A stretch of DNA of 64,000 nucleotides from Ignelater luminosus (Eukaryota > Arthropoda > Insecta > Coleoptera > Elateridae), in assembly GCA_011009095.1 (NCBI GenBank), contig VTPC01004599.1, forward strand, positions 26,797 through 90,796, written 5' to 3'. Below, piece by piece: positions 58,539 through 64,000 of the stretch. Numbering within the stretch: the stretch's first letter is position 1; every line of letters begins with the position of its first letter. Under the pieces are notes generated by a model, which saw only the letters and a program-made list of their open reading frames with translations, ran no database searches and was not told the origin of the DNA. Both the position numbers and the translations under genes were made by a program.

Positions 58539-60256
58539 ATGGCTAAGGCTCGTGAAGACCTAGCACAACTCGACTTAGAAGACAAACACGTCATGAATGG
58601 ACTTGGAAGAGAAGCGGTGATGGAATTCTACGCCCGCTTGTATCAACCAATTTCATCGACTTCCGACCGAAGACCCACCAGTAGTCACAGAACCAGACCA
58701 GCAAGAAGAACAAGTACTGGACCAGCGTGAAAAACTGGTTGAAGACGTCGCCATCGACACCGCCACCGACACCGGCACCGCCGCCATCGACACCACCGCC
58801 AACGGGAAGAGGCTCACGAAGAGGCAAAGACAGTGGGTAAAGAAGAAGACTGCAAGGGAGCGCGATGCCGCGGTTCGCAACAGCGCGGCCTCCTTTCCAG
58901 GTGTGGTCGTAGCACCCGCCGCCCGCGACGCCGCTTCCACCGGTACGGACGCTGCTGCCCCCGGGCAGTCCAGCTTACCGGTCGGGGCACCTATTCAGTT
59001 GCCGAGATCGACCTGGGAATCCCCCGCTGCACCCCTGGGGAGTCACGGCGCCAGTATCAGCTCTTTTGCCGAGGTATTGCAGAGGGACAGCGACGTGATG
59101 TCGTGCGCCTCTTTTGTTTCCGATTGTAGCAAGAGCTGCGAATCTGACTGCGACGACAGTTTTACTAAAGTCGCTGATCGATCGAAGAAGAGCTTTAGGA
59201 GCCGAGAACGACGCTGTACTCCAAGGGGGGCCCGTCTCGTGTCTCTCGAAGGTGCCTCCCATAGTCCTTCACTCGAAGGACGACTAGGTGAGCATCTCAA
59301 AGAAACTCGCACGACTTAATCTAGTCGTCACGAAGGCGAAAAACCTAAGTGATGGCATCATGCTTAAGCCCCAGACGGAGCAGGACTACCGCGGGATTAA
59401 AGATCTCCCCACAGGTCTGGGTTGATCCTTCCATGCCTACCAGCTGACGAAGGACAAAGCGCTCAGGGTCGTCCTCCGGGAAGTTCCGGAACCAATCCTT
59501 GTCGAAGAAGTAAAGGAGGCTCTTTCTAGCAGAGGTCTCTCTATTATTTCTGTTCACCGGATACACCGGGGTCCGAAACGGATCCCCATACCGCCGGTGC
59601 TCGTCCTTCTGGACAAGTCCCGCAAAGCGGCCAAGGAGATGTTCCAGACCAACGAGGTACTCGGTCTGAGGGTGACCGTGGAATTCCCGCGGAGCCGAAC
59701 TACGTCAGGTCAATCACCGCTGTCAACGGTTCGAACACTCGTAGCGATGCTGCAGCGCCCCACCCAGGTGCGTGAAAGGCGCCGGTGCCCATCACACCGG
59801 AGATTGCGCCAAGTCCAGACAGACGCCCGCCACATGTGCGAACTACAAGAGGTGTCCTCGAAGCGTCTACTCCAGGAGAGCAGACCACAGCATCCACGAC
59901 CCGGGGCCAACCAGCGACCCGCAGCCAAGGCAACAGGACGCACGGCAAGCCGCCGACCCCGCACCCCGTGAGGAAAACGTGCCAGTCGCACCAGCTAGTA
60001 GCGCCGGTTCTTTGAACTGGTTGGTTAAACTTACTGGGAGGCCTGAACTTTTCGAAGCTCACCCGGGCACTGAAGACAATAGACCAGAGGCCTCGCAGAG
60101 GTGCTGACCACCATCGGATGCTTCATCCAGGACGTCCTCGAAGCCACCTAGGCCTAGAAGAAACGAAGCCCATCTTCCATCCAAGGGCCCGCTGCCATTA
60201 GAGCAGTTGATTCGACTACAGATGAAGGAGATATGGACTGAGTCCCGGTGCTCCAA
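58539..60256 (+). pseudogene. GC-rich LINE ORF1 (gag-like) with PRE_C2HC and zinc-knuckle region
   Basis: The ATG at 58539 opens MAKAREDLAQLDLEDKHVMN. A frameshift near 58660 moves to a long open frame (to 59319) with a charged and Ala-rich part (KRLTKRQRQWVKKKTARERD) and a Ser/Asp-rich part (CSKSCESDCDDSFTKV). A second frameshift near 59300 gives KKLARLNLVVTKAKNLSDG and then the PRE_C2HC-type block FHAYQLTKDKALRVVLREVP, VEEVKEALSSRGLSIISVHR, PPVLVLLDKSRKAAKEMFQT (59440-59680). It is followed by zinc-knuckle remnants: SAPPRCVKGAGAHHTGDC (a Cys replaced by Gly) and KSRQTPATCANYK (59740-59850). The end is Pro-rich. Such proteins bind LINE RNA. No ORF2 endonuclease or reverse transcriptase follows. 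Base composition is far GC-richer than its neighbours. Confidence 0.8.
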
Positions 60257-63200
60257 TAGCCATGCAAGTTCATCATCACATCAGCTTTCAGTTCCTTAGG
60301 AACCAGGAAGCAATTGAAACAATCACGTTTTCAAAAACCTAACGTAAGATTCTTTTACCTGGAAAAGCATTATGTTGACTTATTACGTAGTAAGAGTTCA
60401 TGAAACATTGACGACGCTATGCACATGCAAAATATTTCAAGAGCTCTCTTCAAATCATATCAAGTTACTTAAATACACGAAGTGCATTTTATTTATGAAA
60501 TTCCTCTATTTATCAGTTCTCAGCATATTTGTAGTCTTAATCTTATTTACATAATAGTGAACTTGATTCTTTTATGACACAAGATACAATACATGCAGTA
60601 TCCTTGCAGACAATAAAATATTTGCGCAGTTGCACGGTTTCATCTGTATATTACATATACTAACAATTGTTAAGTAATGTAGCTTCAGAATACATTTTTT
60701 TAATCATGTAACAAAAAATATTGTTGGAGCAGTGGCATCACATAAAAGGTATTGGAAAACTAGTAAAATTCGAAGAGAAAGTCAAGTTTAAAGCAGGAAC
60801 TGTTAAAAGAGAATAATACTACTACGTTTTACCATATACAGAGGAATGCATTTTTAAAGGAATTGCATACTTTATGTGAAATTTGAAGCAAGATATTAAA
60901 CACTTGTAAAAATTAAATCGGACTTGTGACTCCTCATGCGTTATATTCAAGCACGCCCTTGTTCTTGCGATAAACATCATATAATTGCACTGTTTACATT
61001 TCCACGTGCGCTTTTTTAAATTCTCGAAACCAATCAGTCTTTCTATAAAATAAATAAAGACATTTAGATACGTAAAATATGAAAAACAACTAGACCGACT
61101 GAATATTATTTGTTGTAAACACTTTTACTCGCTTGTTTAATGTTTTTGTTATATCTAATAATGAGATTAGATTGTTTCGAGTGCAACTATATAACAGAGT
61201 TGTTAACATAAGGTTTTAACAAGGCACTTTAGTGAAATGGTCCAAGGCCTAAATGCAGACGCGGATTGAATAAGGCTTTCTTTACAGAAGTTACCATTTA
61301 TAGTAAAGCATGATACGTTTCCATACACAGTTACTTGCACTGTCGTCAAGAACCGCCAAAATCGTCTTTGCTCGACAGAGAGCAACTTTTTTTAATGTTT
61401 ACTTTTGATCTCAAAACCTAGATATTGGTTAATTTGATAATTGTCTTTTTAAATAGCATTAAGAAATGGTAAAAATGAAAACTTTGAGTGTAACAGAAAT
61501 CAATATCGTTGCAAGGTTTATTTTTTGCTTTTTTCTTTTTACTTAATTTAATTTTTTGTTTGTCAACTTTGTCCATTAGCCAATATTTTGATTCACTATT
61601 TTACTCTTGTAACTGACGGCTTTTTGGCCTTCGGTAATAAATATTCCCATAGTAAATATGTCATCGTGGCCTTCGGTGTTTCTTCGATTTTTCGCAATAA
61701 AAAATGAAGGTGACATATAACAAGTTATTAATAGATACTGGATGATATTTTTAAACGTCAGCGTGCGATCGAAAAATTAAGTGGCTTTCCTGAATCTTTT
61801 TTCACTTTTTATCTAAATTAAACCCATAATTATATATTTATTACAGTATTCATAATATGTTTATATGTCGTCCGGCGCCAACGTGCATTATTTAGTCTCA
61901 AAACCTCATTCATAATATGATTTTAGATAATGACGGACGCAGATTTATTTATAGGAATCTCATGGTTAAGCATCATGTCACCACTATATTGTTTGACCCA
62001 TGACACTCTTTAAGACCATACCAATTAATTTGTTCGACGCACTTAAATTTTTATGTGCCCCGATATGATAATGAATAAATTAATCGAAGGTATTAATAAA
62101 AGATAAATTGTGACTTACATATCATAAAGAGGACATAAAATACTAACATAAAAGAATTAATTGCATTTCTGTTTGTTTTCAGAGTTTTATTGAACCAAAC
62201 GACGTTTGAATAATTGTCCCTTGTTTCCACGTTTTAACCGTTACATTTATATCGAATTAACATGATGACCCATAAAGTGTTTGTTTATAATAATTTATTC
62301 TATTTGGTGATAGCGTCGTAAAAACCGTATAAATATCAATTTTCCACCCACTTCGATGCAATTAATTGGTTATGCATTTTAATTTCCTTTTTCTCTTTTC
62401 GCATTATTTATGGGACTTTAAATTTTGGTGTTGGTACTCCCTACTACGGCTATTAATAATATTGCAGCTTATATTACTCGGAAGTATCTGATAATTGGGT
62501 GTACAAACAAAGGAATGTAAAAGGTTTTATTTTGATATGGGTGTTAAAAACAAATAAATACGTTGCGATATTTATGAAAGAGAGGCAAGAACGTTTTTTA
62601 CAAGAGGTGTTACAGAAAATAAAAATGCAGATTTCACGAAAAAAGGTCGTATGAAAAAATGTAACGCAAGGTCGGGCCAAATGCAAAAATGACAGTTTTT
62701 TTGAATTTTGTCACCAAAGGTCGGCAACCTCTCTCCTCGTATCAATCAGCATACAGGTTGTCTATCAAAGTTGTTAACAGGGAAAAACCGCGTGTGAAAA
62801 TTCGGAAATCCATATACGTACATATGTAACTAGTTATTCCTAATGAGAAAACTCATAGTTCCTAAAACTTGAGTTGACGTTACGAATTACTAATCTGCCA
62901 TGAAAAGAATTATGAGAAAAAAAAGTCTGTGTCCCGTTTATTTTTTCTATTTGTTAATTTATTTCTTCGAGATTTTTTTGCACTGATTGCCTTTTAGTAA
63001 ATTTCACTTGTACCTACGCATTAATGTTATTTTATGATTAAGCTCCTGCTCTTGCTTTTTATATCAATTTTTCTAAATTCGTAAATAAATCTTAGAGGGG
63101 TTCTGTTTTCACAGACACGTATACATATACATATTATCCGATAATATTCCACGGTAAGCAAACCAGATTTATAGCAATGAGGTTGTGCGCGCAAGATATC

Positions 63201-63395
63201 GAGCATTGGGTAGTGGGCATCCAAGTGTGAGGGTCATTGCAAAGTATTTGATGTTTGGCCATCTAAGAAAATAGCCCAATGCTTGGCAGTTGACGACTCT
63301 ACAGAGTCAATATCTCACCAATTTCTAGCTTAGCACCTTACAAGTAGAAAACAAAGAGTGGCCATTTTGATTATTCTTAATGCTCAAAGAGTTCT
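60257..63395. other. AT-rich stretch without recognisable gene
   Basis: No recognisable gene. A short direct repeat TGGCCTTCGGT occurs near 61625 and 61668. The other open frames are short and low-complexity. Confidence 0.5.
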
Positions 63396-64000
63396 ACTGG
63401 GTGTTTTAAAAATGAGTATAAATATACTTTGTTTTCCTAAAGTGCACTGTTTCCGAGATATGACAAAGTTCCATTTAAAATATCTTGTTTTTGCAATTAT
63501 TTCAAGAACGAGGTGAGATGTCGGAATGAAATTTTCTACAGGCTTGTTACTCTACTATTTTAGGTTATTTTTTCATCTGATATATCTAACAGAGGCGAAA
63601 CATTGTAAGGGCGCCTACACTACTTCTCTAAGATAAATTACGTCACTGAAAAATTTAAAAAAAGTTATTATTGGAATCAACAATCTATTTAGCAAAAGAA
63701 GTCACTATTGCACTTTTCCTGAAGAATGCATCGTTTTAGAGTAAAATTGAATTTTTCAAAACCTCTCAATTCGGCAGCCAGAAACACAATGCAATTATAT
63801 TTACATTGCATTCCTCAATAAAAATCAAGCCTTTTTTGTTATACAACTTTTTTTCTTAAAGTTCATTTTCGAGATACCAGGAGTCAAATTTAGAATTTTT
63901 GGTTTTTAATCAAACTTGAACATTTTAGGAAACGATGCACTTTCAGGAGAAAAGTTGTATGACGAAGAAAGCTTAATCTTTGTTGAGGAATTCTACGAAT
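63396..64000. repeat. Inverted-repeat element running off the window
   Basis: GCACTTTTCCTGAAGAATGC followed by ATCGTTTTA (63709-63738) is matched in reverse complement by AAACGATGCACTTTCAGGAG followed by AAAAGTTGT (63930-63958), with weaker pairing on both sides around a centre near 63830. The region from about 63396 shows similar motifs (CCTAAAGTGCAC, TTTCCGAGATATGAC) and may belong to the same element. The right end lies beyond the window. Confidence 0.55.

Noticed and set aside
58591..60062. Several GC-rich frames on both strands, some Gly- or Pro-rich
   Set aside because: High GC keeps alternative frames open; only the frames with PRE_C2HC and zinc-knuckle motifs are meaningful.

Overview
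The window looks like intergenic, repeat-rich nuclear DNA from an arthropod, most likely an insect. It is strongly AT-rich with no bacterial-style gene packing, and almost every recognisable coding trace is a broken transposable element: mariner, Tc1-like and hAT DNA transposons, non-LTR retrotransposon open reading frames, foldback elements and minisatellites. Two further degenerate sequences resemble multicopy, uncharacterised arthropod protein families. No intact host gene is visible. A 400-base assembly gap (5864-6263) begins immediately next to a Tc1-like terminal repeat.

Layout. 1-11.6 kb: AT-rich, mostly featureless, with the gap. 11.6-12.6 kb: a decayed satellite-like tandem repeat. 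15.2-17.4 kb: a mariner element interrupted by a foldback element that carries a piece of another transposase, followed by a GC-rich 9-bp minisatellite and an R2-like reverse transcriptase fragment (17.6-18.4 kb). 21.85-23.5 kb: a short hAT-type element with an exact 8-bp target duplication, split by a nested Tc1/mariner-superfamily element. 25.7-29.3 kb: diverged direct repeats and three minisatellites. 33.2-37.3 kb: two Tc1-like and two mariner remnants. 37.3-39.3 kb: four small inverted-repeat elements side by side. 41.4-43.5 kb: the least repeat-like part, with a CpG-dense block and a short minus-strand open reading frame that begins with a good signal peptide, the best candidate for a host gene exon. 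44.5-47.8 kb: a compound hAT structure holding a LINE. 48.6-52.5 kb: two degenerate multicopy-protein pseudogenes around a decayed LINE. 52.8-55.5 kb: a purine-rich LINE with endonuclease and reverse transcriptase segments. 57.7-60.3 kb: a GC-rich orphan LINE ORF1 with a zinc-knuckle region. 63.4-64 kb: an inverted repeat running off the window.

The layers of nesting (element inside element at four places) give a relative insertion order and suggest a long-standing transposon accumulation site. The pieces do not form a working pathway. The points most worth following are the signal-peptide exon at 42743-42880, the foldback family with captured transposase, the hAT elements dated by their target duplications, and the GC-rich orphan ORF1.
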